From Propionibacteriaceae bacterium (GTDB taxonomy: Bacteria > Actinomycetota > Actinomycetes > Propionibacteriales > Propionibacteriaceae), in the NCBI GenBank assembly GCA_031260385.1, contig JAIRKB010000093.1:1-8308 (forward strand): 8,308 bases of DNA, written 5' to 3'. The notes under the pieces were generated by a model that saw only the letters and a program-made list of their open reading frames with translations, ran no database searches and was not told the DNA's origin. A program made the translations under genes and the position numbers. Of the stretch, positions 1 to 6,450 are shown piece by piece; the first letter of the stretch is position 1; each line of letters begins with the position of its first letter.

Positions 1-2
1 CC

Positions 3-1325
3 GTGCCGACGGCCGAAGTCTACGCCGAACCGGTCGCCGAGCCGGTCGCTGAGCCGATCACCGCCCCGCAAGCGGCCTATCCGCCGCAAGGTCAGTTCCC
101 ACCGCAGGAACCGGCTTACCCACCGCAGGAACCGGCTTACCCACCCCAGGCACCGGCCTACCCACCACAAGGGCAGTACCCACCCCAAGACCCGGCCTAT
201 CCGCCACAGGCTCCGGCTTACCCGCCACAAGGGCAGTACCCACCCCAAGACCCGGCCTATCCGCCACAGGCTCCGGCTTACCCGCCACCAGGGCAGTACC
301 CACCTCAAGGGCAGTTCCCACCCCAAGATCCCTACTACCAGCCAATGGGTGGCCCGGCCCAAGGCGGTTATCCGTCGATGGCAGCCCCGGTGAAGAAAAA
401 GCGCACCGGCCTGATCCTGGCGATTGTCGGGATCCTCGTGCTCGCCCTGATTGGCGGTGGCATCGCTCTCGCCGTCGGGCTTGGGGGCAAGGCCCTCACC
501 AATGCCGCTTCCGCTGATTTCTATACGGTCGGCAGCGACCAGGTTCCTTCGGTTAAGAAGGTTTTGGGTGAGGTCCGGCCGGTCATTGGCTATAGCAGCG
601 AGACCACCAATGGCGATCACATCGTGACGACGACCTACAACGTTGTTGGTGACAAGACCTACGAGCTGTCAACCTATGCCGCTCATTTGATGGACTCCGT
701 TGGTTTCATCGCCTTGGTCGACTGGGACTTCAGCCCATCATCCGGCTATGCCAAGTTTGGCAAGGAGTCTGTCACCGCTGGTCGCATCGTGACCGTCGAG
801 ATCGAATGGTCGAGTGCCAACTACAAGGTCACCGCCAAGCAATTTGTGGGCACGATCACGACTACTGATCCAACTGGTGATCCAACCGACGACCCCACCG
901 ATGATCCAACCGATGACCCAACGATGCCGCTAGGCAATCTCATCGTCCCACCAAACTGGACCCGTGACTGGGATGATCCCGAGCCGACCTGGACCCATGC
1001 GGTCTCGGGTATTATCTGGATCGAAGCCGAAGAGATGTACGGCACCTTGGCATCCCAGATTGAAGAATGGCGGGCGGCAATCAACTCCCGCTACCCAGAC
1101 GCGAAGATCGAACCCACCACGGAGTTGATCCTAGACGGAAGAGCGGCCATCCAACTGGTCTTCCAGGGCATCGACGATGACGGCGATGATATGACTCGCT
1201 GGATTGTCGTAACCACCGACGGTGACACCTTGTGGACGATCCGGGTCAACATCGAAACCAAGGATCGCACCAAGCTCGCCGCCGAACTGGATGCGATGAT
1301 CGCTTCCTTCTACGTCGAGTATTAA
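3..1325 (+). CDS. Single-pass membrane protein with Pro/Gln/Tyr-rich repeat tail and two extracytoplasmic domains (possibly 5' partial)
   Basis: The frame is open to the left edge, so the GTG at position 3 may be an internal valine and the gene may begin outside the window. Residues 1-120 are a low-complexity cytoplasmic tail built from AYPPQ, GQYPPQ and DPAYPPQ units. KKKR at 131-134 precedes one hydrophobic helix (about 135-161), giving an N-in, C-out topology. Residues about 165-285 form a first outside domain with no recognised family. An Asp-Pro-Thr linker (about 289-307) leads to a second domain (about 310-440) with several Trp and a WIVVTTDGDTLW strand pair, loosely like small cell-envelope substrate-binding or lipoprotein-type domains in actinobacteria. 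Function is unknown; Pro-rich tails of this sort in actinobacterial membrane proteins often act as protein-interaction or spacer segments. It ends one base before the convergent lyase-like gene. High confidence that it is a gene, low on its role. Confidence 0.88.
   Translation: MPTAEVYAEPVAEPVAEPITAPQAAYPPQGQFPPQEPAYPPQEPAYPPQAPAYPPQGQYPPQDPAYPPQAPAYPPQGQYPPQDPAYPPQAPAYPPPGQYPPQGQFPPQDPYYQPMGGPAQGGYPSMAAPVKKKRTGLILAIVGILVLALIGGGIALAVGLGGKALTNAASADFYTVGSDQVPSVKKVLGEVRPVIGYSSETTNGDHIVTTTYNVVGDKTYELSTYAAHLMDSVGFIALVDWDFSPSSGYAKFGKESVTAGRIVTVEIEWSSANYKVTAKQFVGTITTTDPTGDPTDDPTDDPTDDPTMPLGNLIVPPNWTRDWDDPEPTWTHAVSGIIWIEAEEMYGTLASQIEEWRAAINSRYPDAKIEPTTELILDGRAAIQLVFQGIDDDGDDMTRWIVVTTDGDTLWTIRVNIETKDRTKLAAELDAMIASFYVEY
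121..300 (+). repeat. 60-bp in-frame tandem repeat, three copies
   Basis: Copies at 121-180, 181-240 and 241-300 lie in register. The last two differ at a single base (229 a, 289 c), changing Gln to Pro. The first copy is more diverged. Each unit encodes 20 residues of the Pro/Gln/Tyr tail (two AYPPQ-type blocks plus GQYPPQ). Shorter related blocks flank the array at 100-120 and 301-330. The near identity of two copies implies a recent duplication and likely copy-number variation between strains. Confidence 0.93.
886..925 (+). repeat. Asp-Pro-Thr linker repeat
   Basis: Short 12-base degenerate units encode DPTDDPT-type repeats (residues about 289-307 of the membrane protein). They form a flexible acidic hinge between the two extracytoplasmic domains. 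The synonymous differences between units (ccaacc, cccacc, ccaacg) suggest selection on the peptide rather than only replication slippage. Confidence 0.7.
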
Positions 1326-1326
1326 C

Positions 1327-2775
1327 CTACAGAGAATCGCCAAAGTCTTGGCGGAACTTCTCGATCAGCTGTTGCGGCCAGTCACTGGTCGGCTCAAGGC
1401 GACCAAGGAAGAAACGTAGAACGCGCGGTTCCTGAACGAAGCGCAGGCCACCGATCAAATGACGGTGGTCATAGAGCCAGGCGATCCGGTCAACCGCATA
1501 CTTAACCTGCGACATCGTGAAGACTCGGCGTGGCAAGGCCAAGCGGAGTAGTTCCATATCGGCGAGGTGATCGGAGCCGTCGGGATTACGATCCTCAGAT
1601 ATCGTCCCGCGCTCCATCCCGCGCACCCCACTACAGAGGTAGACGGCGGCGGCCAGAGCCCCAGCGCGGTATTCCTCACGCGGGATGTGATCGAGGACCT
1701 TCATAGCGTTGAGATGGCAACCTAGCCCCCCAGCGGGGGTGATGATCGGGATGCCGCGTTTGGTGAGTTCATCAGCCATGTGAGCGATGAATAGGGGCCC
1801 TTGGGAGATCATGTCCTCCTCCATGGTCTCGTCGAGACCAATCGTGATCGCTTCCATTTCGCGCACCGACATGCCGCCATAGGTCATGAAACCCTCGTAG
1901 AGCGGGATCCACTCCTTCATCGCCTCGTAAAGATCCTCACGGTTAGTGATAATCCCGCCGCCGCGCGCAAAACCGAGTTTGCGGGCTGAGAAGTAGATCA
2001 GATCGTAGAGCCCCATCATCTCCGCGGTGATCTTGGCAATCGGGGTGTCGGCATATTCGGCTTCGCGGACCTTGATGAAGTAAAGATTGTCCGCCAGAAG
2101 CGAGGCGTCGAGCACGCTCATAATGCCAAACTGGCGGCAGATCGCGGTCACATCGCGCATATTCTGCATCGAGACCGGCTGGCCACCGATCAGATTGGTC
2201 CCGGCCTCCATCCTGACGAAAGCAATCTTTTCCGGGCCCAGCCGGGTGATCGCGGCCCGAAGTTTATCGAGATCCATGTCGCCTTTAAAGGCGAGGGTGG
2301 ACTCCTCTTGGACCCCGGCATCGGAAATCAACTCCTCAACCAGGCCACCATTAACCACCACATGCGAGCGCGAGGTGGTGAAATGGTAGTTCATCAAGAC
2401 GGTATCACCCGGGTTAATGAAGGTCCGGCTGAGAATATTCTCAGCGGCGCGACCCTGGTGGGTCGGCAGGAAATACTTCGTGCCAAAAAGTTCGGTGAGC
2501 TTGGCCTCGAGGCGATAGAAGGTCTCCGAACCGGCGTAGGCATCGTCGGCGGTCAGCATCGCCGCCTGCTGGCGATCGGACATCGCATTGACCCCAGAGT
2601 CGGTCAGCATGTCGAGAAAGACGTGGCGATTGCGCAATAAGAAGGTGTTATAGCCACCATAGGTTAACTCTTCGAGGCGCGACTCGATCGGTAGCAAGTT
2701 GAGTTTTTGGATAATACGTACCTTATGCATCTCCAGAGGAATGCTCTCTTGCAGGTAGTACTGGATCTTAACCAT
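1327..2775 (-). CDS. Beta-eliminating lyase, tyrosine phenol-lyase/tryptophanase family (diverged)
   Basis: This 482-residue protein is a fold-type I PLP enzyme close in length to tyrosine phenol-lyase (about 456). Family landmarks, aligned from memory to Citrobacter TPL: GYNTFLL and LTDSG near 41-61, DAYAGS with Tyr80 (TPL Tyr71), THQGR at 105-109, Thr133 (Thr124), TNLIGGQPVS with Asn194 (Asn185), Asp223 (Asp214, pyridine nitrogen), Lys266 as the likely Schiff-base lysine (Lys257), MERG with Arg389 (Arg381, tyrosine-ring side), and Arg411 (Arg404, substrate carboxylate). Arg389 and Thr133 favour a TPL-like over a tryptophanase-like pocket. Two positions differ: TPL Arg217 is Leu226, and the KKD around the lysine reads RKL. 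There is also an extra tail of about 20 residues. Such enzymes cleave tyrosine or tryptophan to phenol or indole plus pyruvate and ammonia, but the changes make the substrate uncertain. The start is backed by GGGAGGG at 2780-2786. Cytosolic. Confidence 0.87.
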   Translation of the reverse strand: MVKIQYYLQESIPLEMHKVRIIQKLNLLPIESRLEELTYGGYNTFLLRNRHVFLDMLTDSGVNAMSDRQQAAMLTADDAYAGSETFYRLEAKLTELFGTKYFLPTHQGRAAENILSRTFINPGDTVLMNYHFTTSRSHVVVNGGLVEELISDAGVQEESTLAFKGDMDLDKLRAAITRLGPEKIAFVRMEAGTNLIGGQPVSMQNMRDVTAICRQFGIMSVLDASLLADNLYFIKVREAEYADTPIAKITAEMMGLYDLIYFSARKLGFARGGGIITNREDLYEAMKEWIPLYEGFMTYGGMSVREMEAITIGLDETMEEDMISQGPLFIAHMADELTKRGIPIITPAGGLGCHLNAMKVLDHIPREEYRAGALAAAVYLCSGVRGMERGTISEDRNPDGSDHLADMELLRLALPRRVFTMSQVKYAVDRIAWLYDHRHLIGGLRFVQEPRVLRFFLGRLEPTSDWPQQLIEKFRQDFGDSL

Positions 2776-2847
2776 GATTCCCTCCCGAATGGGTCTTCTT
2801 GCTGGGTCCGCAGTTATCCTAGCGCACTGGGGAATCCAAGGCCGAGG

Positions 2848-2888
2848 AAATGTACGACACCTGGGGGTGAATCAGCAACCGTACATTT
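2848..2888. repeat. Inverted repeat AAATGTACG / CGTACATTT
   Basis: Arms at 2848-2856 and 2880-2888 are perfect reverse complements of nine bases. The pairing resumes after a one-base offset (GGAAA against TTTTCC). The 23-base centre contains a small nested CACC/GGTG hairpin at 2858-2869. It sits 73-113 bases upstream of the lyase-like start, so it could be an operator with two TGTACG half-sites or a stem in the leader RNA. No regulator can be named. Confidence 0.55.
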
Positions 2889-2941
2889 TCCCCAACCCGC
2901 CCTCAAGCCCAAACCTGACCAAACAGGGAGAGCTTGCGGGA

Positions 2942-2965
2942 ACCATCAGAGAGGATGGTGTTTTT
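2942..2965 (+). terminator. Possible intrinsic terminator reading rightward
   Basis: ACCATC (2942-2947) pairs with GATGGT (2954-2959) around an AGAGAG loop and is followed after one base by TTTTT (2961-2965). As a terminator it would act on the + strand, where no gene lies upstream nearer than 1325, so it may stop antisense transcription or be coincidental. On the minus strand the same stem has no trailing T-run. Confidence 0.3.
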
Positions 2966-3009
2966 GATCCTAGGACCTTATATCAAAGAAATGGCTATTT
3001 CTCCTAGTT

Positions 3010-3033
3010 GTGTGAGATTTATCACCCTCACAC
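3010..3033 (-). terminator. Hairpin directly after the glycosyltransferase stop
   Basis: GTGTGAG (3010-3016) pairs with CTCACAC (3027-3033) around a 10-base loop, beginning two bases after the TGA at 3038-3036. There is no T-tract after it in the minus direction, so a stabilising 3' stem or a protein-binding dyad is as likely as a terminator. Confidence 0.3.
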
Positions 3034-3035
3034 CC

Positions 3036-4091
3036 TCAGGCGTCAATCTCACCGAACCAACTGGTGATGTGTTCGGTGATCGCCGTCTCGAAGGAGTCAT
3101 CACTGTGGTGAGTCCGCAACCAGGCCAAGAAGTCGCCATCGGCAATGGCATCAAGCTCGCTGCGGCAGGCGGCCGTCTCGGTTACGGCCCGGTGGAGCAG
3201 ACTCGCCGCTTTCGTGACATTACGGTAGATAAAGGGGTAGTTCGCTGGCAGCAGGGCATGGACCCACTCCCGATCTGGGAAGATCCCAATCGCTCCGGCA
3301 CACATCGCTTCGAGGTATTCCAAGCCATAGGATTCCTCGCGCGCGGTAGCCACGAAAGCGGTGGTCCCGGCCAGGGCGACCCAATAATCGTCGCGCGAGG
3401 CCAGGGGCCCAACCTTGGCCCAGCGTTCATGGGATAGCTTCATCGCCACATCAGAGACCAGGTGGGCTTCGGCGAGGCGGGCTTCGACGAGGATCGGCGT
3501 CCGCTTGGCAACCTTGGTGACGATCTCAACGAATATCTCCGGCTGCTTACGCTCGGAGACATAGATCGCCGGATAGAGCACCACCGGAACCTCGGGTTCT
3601 TGGCGGGGCTGAAGCCTCTCCCAGCGGATGCCGAGATTGACCCCGCTGATCCGCGCCCGCTCCGCTAACTGCGGCACCATCCACCGCCGTACGGAAGCGG
3701 CTACCGCTCGCGCAGTGCGATCGGAGTTGGCGAAGGTCGGGAACAAGGCACAAGACAGCGCCAGCTCGGCGGTCTCGATCGGATGGTCGAAGCGGGTGGA
3801 ATCCCACCAGATGAAGTTCATGATCTGGGGATGCTCTACTTGAGCGCGCAGGTGATGCCAAACCTCCACCGAGTCGGCGACATCCATGTTGACCACGACC
3901 GTATTGGCCGCATCTAGGGTCTCCAGGCTCACCACCTCCACCTCGGGGTAGCTTTGGGGCTGAGCGGCAATCAACTGCGCCGTTGGGAAGAAGCGCAATA
4001 GGCGTCGTACGAGGGTGTCGCCAGCTTCAAAACCGGCCACCTCACCGTCTGGGGTGACATCCAAAGATCCGAATTTAATCGCAACCTTCAT
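3036..4091 (-). CDS. GT-B fold glycosyltransferase (GT4-like)
   Basis: The 351-residue product ends in a Rossmann-like C-terminal half carrying the EX7E signature, Glu253 to Glu261 in EESYGLEYLEAMCAGAIG, the nucleotide-sugar phosphate region of GT4 (glycosyltransferase family 1) enzymes. The N-terminal half begins with a short MKVAIKFGS strand and is weakly conserved, with an unusual NFIWWDSTRF segment at 92-101. At 351 residues it is somewhat short for the family. No signal peptide or membrane helix is seen, so it is probably cytosolic or peripheral. ATG at 4091 is preceded by GGGAGG (4098-4103). It lies 81 bases after the lipoprotein gene and 260 before the lyase-like gene, all on the same strand. 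Donor and acceptor cannot be told; cell-wall glycan or a small glycosylated molecule are both possible. Confidence 0.82.
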   Translation of the reverse strand: MKVAIKFGSLDVTPDGEVAGFEAGDTLVRRLLRFFPTAQLIAAQPQSYPEVEVVSLETLDAANTVVVNMDVADSVEVWHHLRAQVEHPQIMNFIWWDSTRFDHPIETAELALSCALFPTFANSDRTARAVAASVRRWMVPQLAERARISGVNLGIRWERLQPRQEPEVPVVLYPAIYVSERKQPEIFVEIVTKVAKRTPILVEARLAEAHLVSDVAMKLSHERWAKVGPLASRDDYWVALAGTTAFVATAREESYGLEYLEAMCAGAIGIFPDREWVHALLPANYPFIYRNVTKAASLLHRAVTETAACRSELDAIADGDFLAWLRTHHSDDSFETAITEHITSWFGEIDA

Positions 4092-4172
4092 TGGTAACCT
4101 CCCAAGTCAGAAGGGATTTTACTGAATACTAGCACGGGTGGGGGCCGGCTGGGCCGCTCGGTGATGGGCGGT

Positions 4173-4772
4173 TCAGGTTCCGTGGTGAAAGTTGTCCCAA
4201 AGTTGATCGGGAGCCGGCACATGGTTTTCGATCAGATAGATCAGATACTTGATGTGGTAGACGCGAGCTTCGTACTGTTGGAGGAGATAGAGCAAAACGG
4301 AGGGCTCGTATTGGAAACCCAACTCCACGCCCGTACTTTCGATAATCGACTGATCAAGATCGAGGTTAGTGTTGACCGAGGCCTCCCACTGGCGTTGGGC
4401 CGCCGCCAAGGCCACGGCGTCCTCGACACTCAGGTAGCTGTTGAGATCAAGTAGCGTGACCGCTAGTTCGGACTCCCACAGCGATAGGTAACGCGAGTAG
4501 AACTCCTGATAGTCCGCGATCGTGACGAGGCTGGCGCGAGCGAGGTCGTTGTCCATCCGCATCGTAATCGGGTTATTAGCCATCGCCAAGCTGAACTCGT
4601 CGGGACGACCCTGGGAGTTGAGCTGCTGGTAAACGGCATGACTTTGGATCACCGGCCGGGGGGGATCGGTGGTAGAGCCACTGGACGGCGGGTCCAGGGG
4701 TGAAGGAGCACAAGCCGTCAACAGTAACGACCCTGCACAAAATAAGAACGCAAGCACTCTGGTTTTCACCAT
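4173..4772 (-). CDS. Lipoprotein resembling the LprI/DUF1311 family
   Basis: Taking ATG at 4772 gives 199 residues with a clean type II signal: MVKTR, a hydrophobic stretch, then the lipobox LTAC with Cys21 as the lipidated residue. The alternative GTG at 4805 would add 11 residues before the signal and has a poorer context. A Pro/Ser/Thr-rich spacer (about 22-42) follows. The helical core from about 88 to 180 has a WESEL segment near 99, then a LAAAQRQWEAS segment near 122-132, the spacing seen in the lysozyme-inhibitor LprI-like domain (PF07007/DUF1311). Unlike many members it has no cysteines after the lipobox. I infer a surface-exposed lipoprotein attached to the membrane; inhibition of lysozyme is known for LprI itself, not shown here. 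The family call is by eye and could be wrong. Confidence 0.72.
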   Translation of the reverse strand: MVKTRVLAFLFCAGSLLLTACAPSPLDPPSSGSTTDPPRPVIQSHAVYQQLNSQGRPDEFSLAMANNPITMRMDNDLARASLVTIADYQEFYSRYLSLWESELAVTLLDLNSYLSVEDAVALAAAQRQWEASVNTNLDLDQSIIESTGVELGFQYEPSVLLYLLQQYEARVYHIKYLIYLIENHVPAPDQLWDNFHHGT

Positions 4773-4775
4773 AGA

Positions 4776-4784
4776 CCCCTCTCC
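4776..4784 (-). promoter_or_regulatory. Ribosome binding site that decides the lipoprotein start
   Basis: On the minus strand GGAGAGGGG ends four bases before the ATG at 4772, whose product begins exactly with a short basic n-region. This supports ATG 4772 over the upstream GTG at 4805. Confidence 0.7.
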
Positions 4785-4847
4785 GCTGCGTAGAGGTAGC
4801 GCCACTTCCGCGGCGAAGCCCGACCAATATACGAGTATTATGATCTC

Positions 4848-4863
4848 ATACTGACATCAGTAT
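4848..4863. promoter_or_regulatory. Palindrome ATACTGA-ca-TCAGTAT, candidate operator
   Basis: Seven-base arms match perfectly around a two-base centre. It lies in an AT-rich patch (about 4825-4870) in otherwise GC-rich DNA, 76-91 bases upstream of the lipoprotein ATG. TTGGTA (4869-4864) and CATAAT (4842-4837) flank it on the minus strand, though at 21 bases they are too far apart for a normal promoter. A repressor site for the lipoprotein-glycosyltransferase transcript is the natural reading. Confidence 0.45.
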
Positions 4864-4953
4864 TACCAAGAGTGCTTCAGCCGCCGCCTAAGCCAGGCCA
4901 CTCGAGCCCGCCGGTCAAGACCTCATCTCGACCTGCGTCGGAATGGCATAGAG

Positions 4954-6216
4954 TCAGGTGAGTGCCCAAGTCGCGTTCGGGTCGTTGGGTTTACTGCCGC
5001 TCCAAGTGACCAGTCCGTCTTCGCGCAAGGCGTTCAGGTGACGGATGGCCGTGGGTTTAGATATGCCCACAAGTTCTGCGACTTGTGCTGACCCTAGTGG
5101 CTGTCCTGCTTCCCTCATCGCTGCGAAGACACGGGTGGCAGCGGGCTTGATAGGTCGGGTGAGTCTGGTCGGAAGTGGTTCATCTAGCAGTATCAGTGTT
5201 ACTCCCATAGAGGATTGCCTGTAGATGGGATTGACTAGCTCTGCTTCACGCATGTGATCAAACATGCGACTGATGCCCTCGCCAAGTTCACGGGCTATTC
5301 CCATATCAGCTAGGACTCTCACAATGCGTGGGTTCCGTGCTGTTCGGATGATGGAGGTTGGCTCGCTAAGGTCAACTAGCCCAGGGAAGCGGCCGGGGTT
5401 AGAGATTTCGATTCTGTTTGGGAAAATCTCGATCCGTATGTGGTCACCGTGCATTGAGTATGATCGATGCGCGACAGCGTTGATGATCCCCTCCTTCCAC
5501 GCCTCAGTGGGAATGATCGCTGTGTCACGGAAGACGCCATCGGAGTCGAGTCGCTGCAAACGAGGAAGCCATTCCTCCACCTGCTTGATCGCACTGTTGA
5601 TTTGGTGACCAAGTGTCCCATCGAAACGGATGTCGTGACCGGCCATCAATGTCATGCGGGAACCAGAACCACGTTCCCTGTCAGCGTACTTCAAAACCCG
5701 GACATGAGCGCTTGGGAAGATCATTTGAGGCCGCTCGCTGAACAGCAGCCACGCCGCTACCGTCGACCGACCGTCTCCTGCCACAAGGTCTCTGGCTCTG
5801 AGCATTCCTTCTATTGTCGATGAGCCAATCGTACGTTGATACGCCTGACACAATCCTTGATCAAGATCACTAAGATCGGCATCCACGCCATGAGCGTCGA
5901 ATGTTGACATTCCCCTGTCGTATCCGAACTCTCGTTGTTGAGCGAAAGTTAGTCGCCTTGACTCGTCTCCGATACGCAGGTAGCACTCTCCCTTTGAGGT
6001 GACGTGGGCCTGGTCTCCAGACTCAACCTTCAAGACGAGTACTGTTTCTCCGGCGGGCGAATCGATTTGCTGAACCGACATCGTGACTGGTGGTTCGGTG
6101 AAATCCTGCGCAGCCTGTCGGACCTCGTTGGCTCTGGTTGGGGTTACTCCGTCCACGAGTCCCTGGGAGATTCCGACAGCGGGGAGAGCGAGCGCGCGCT
6201 CGATACTCTCATGCAT
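4954..6216 (-). CDS. AlbA_2/GHKL-ATPase regulator with C-terminal winged helix (N-terminally short)
   Basis: The 420-residue product belongs to the group annotated as ATP-binding or RecG-related transcriptional regulators (COG2865-like). Residues about 15-100 match the second half of an AlbA_2 (Schlafen-type) domain, ending in the typical YLRIGDESRRLT and YDRG. A GHKL-like ATPase region follows: EGIINAVAHRSY (242-253, N-box), ISNPGRFPG (271-279) and ELGEGI (310-315). Residues 373-404 form a helix-turn-helix (LVGISKPTAIRHLNALREDGLV). The first 50-70 residues of a normal AlbA_2 domain are absent; a TGA sits one codon before the ATG and the upstream DNA is regulatory rather than coding. The ribosome site is weak, so translation may be near leaderless. 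The seven-box array just upstream suggests autoregulation. Related proteins occur near defence and toxin-antitoxin genes, but none is visible here. Confidence 0.83.
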   Translation of the reverse strand: MHESIERALALPAVGISQGLVDGVTPTRANEVRQAAQDFTEPPVTMSVQQIDSPAGETVLVLKVESGDQAHVTSKGECYLRIGDESRRLTFAQQREFGYDRGMSTFDAHGVDADLSDLDQGLCQAYQRTIGSSTIEGMLRARDLVAGDGRSTVAAWLLFSERPQMIFPSAHVRVLKYADRERGSGSRMTLMAGHDIRFDGTLGHQINSAIKQVEEWLPRLQRLDSDGVFRDTAIIPTEAWKEGIINAVAHRSYSMHGDHIRIEIFPNRIEISNPGRFPGLVDLSEPTSIIRTARNPRIVRVLADMGIARELGEGISRMFDHMREAELVNPIYRQSSMGVTLILLDEPLPTRLTRPIKPAATRVFAAMREAGQPLGSAQVAELVGISKPTAIRHLNALREDGLVTWSGSKPNDPNATWALT

Positions 6217-6221
6217 GTCTC

Positions 6222-6363
6222 AAGTGTAACATTTTTACAGTTCGTTACACCTTTGACACACCTTGTCCAGAGTGCCAGACGGGAATACTGGACTCGGGCA
6301 AGCCGACCAGACGGTAGGTGTAACAGAGGTGTCTCAAATAACGCAACACCTGAGTTAACACCT
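6222..6363. promoter_or_regulatory. Array of seven AGGTGTnAC-type boxes upstream of the regulator gene
   Basis: Boxes on the + strand: AAGTGTAAC (6222-6230), AGGTGTAAC (6316-6324) and AGGTGTCTC (6327-6335). Boxes on the - strand: GTTACACCTT (6244-6253), GACACACCTT (6255-6264), GCAACACCT (6343-6351) and GTTAACACCT (6354-6363). Two neighbouring pairs repeat at exactly 11 bases and one at 12. The distal four form a large dyad, two boxes pointing right facing two pointing left; the proximal three form a partial copy of that plan. The proximal boxes cover the likely promoter and start region of the regulator gene, which fits cooperative repression. Confidence 0.75.
6231..6259 (-). promoter_or_regulatory. 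Candidate promoter of the regulator gene
   Basis: On the minus strand GTGTCA (6259-6254) and TAAAAA (6236-6231) are separated by 17 bases. Transcription would begin close to 6224, only about eight bases before the ATG at 6216, giving a nearly leaderless message. Boxes of the array overlap the spacer and the start point. The hexamers are only partial matches, so this is tentative. Confidence 0.3.
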
Positions 6364-6450
6364 CACAGACTCATCGGCGGTGGAGCGTTCTCGGTCTAGG
6401 AAGTTAGCGACTAGAGCCATTGGTGGCCTCTTGGCAGCCTCGGGCTATAT

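Larger units (their letters stand above)
2776..3035 (-). promoter_or_regulatory. 260-bp leader between glycosyltransferase and lyase-like gene
   Basis: This stretch separates two same-strand genes, so the lyase-like gene may be transcribed separately. It holds a strong ribosome site at 2780-2786, a 9-bp dyad (2848-2856 with 2880-2888), a hairpin at 2942-2959 followed on the + strand by five T, and a hairpin just after the glycosyltransferase stop. AT-rich minus-strand patches occur near 2967-2982, with TATAAG and TAGGAT as possible -10 elements, but I find no well-spaced -35 partner. No protein-coding gene is convincing here. Confidence 0.45.

Noticed and set aside
121..300. Possible CRISPR array from the regular repeats
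   Set aside because: Units are contiguous with no spacers and are in frame within a coding region.
58..345. Minus-strand open frame opposite the repeat region
   Set aside because: It mirrors the Pro-rich repeats of the + strand gene and gives a low-complexity Val/Gly/Pro peptide with no ribosome site.
2308..2640. Plus-strand open frame inside the lyase-like gene
   Set aside because: Antisense shadow of a gene with clear family motifs; no recognisable domain.
2872..2946. 24-codon minus-strand frame in the leader (possible regulatory leader peptide)
   Set aside because: No ribosome binding site and no run of Trp or Tyr codons as expected for an attenuation peptide of this enzyme family.
2934..3437. 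167-residue plus-strand open frame across the leader and the glycosyltransferase end
   Set aside because: Most of it is antisense to the glycosyltransferase, including its EX7E region; no domain or ribosome site.
5264..5823. Two plus-strand open frames inside the AlbA_2/ATPase gene
   Set aside because: Antisense shadows; the minus-strand product shows ordered conserved motifs.
6253..6258. Perfect TTGACA hexamer on the + strand
   Set aside because: No -10 hexamer at 16-19 bases downstream and no rightward gene; it is part of a box of the array.
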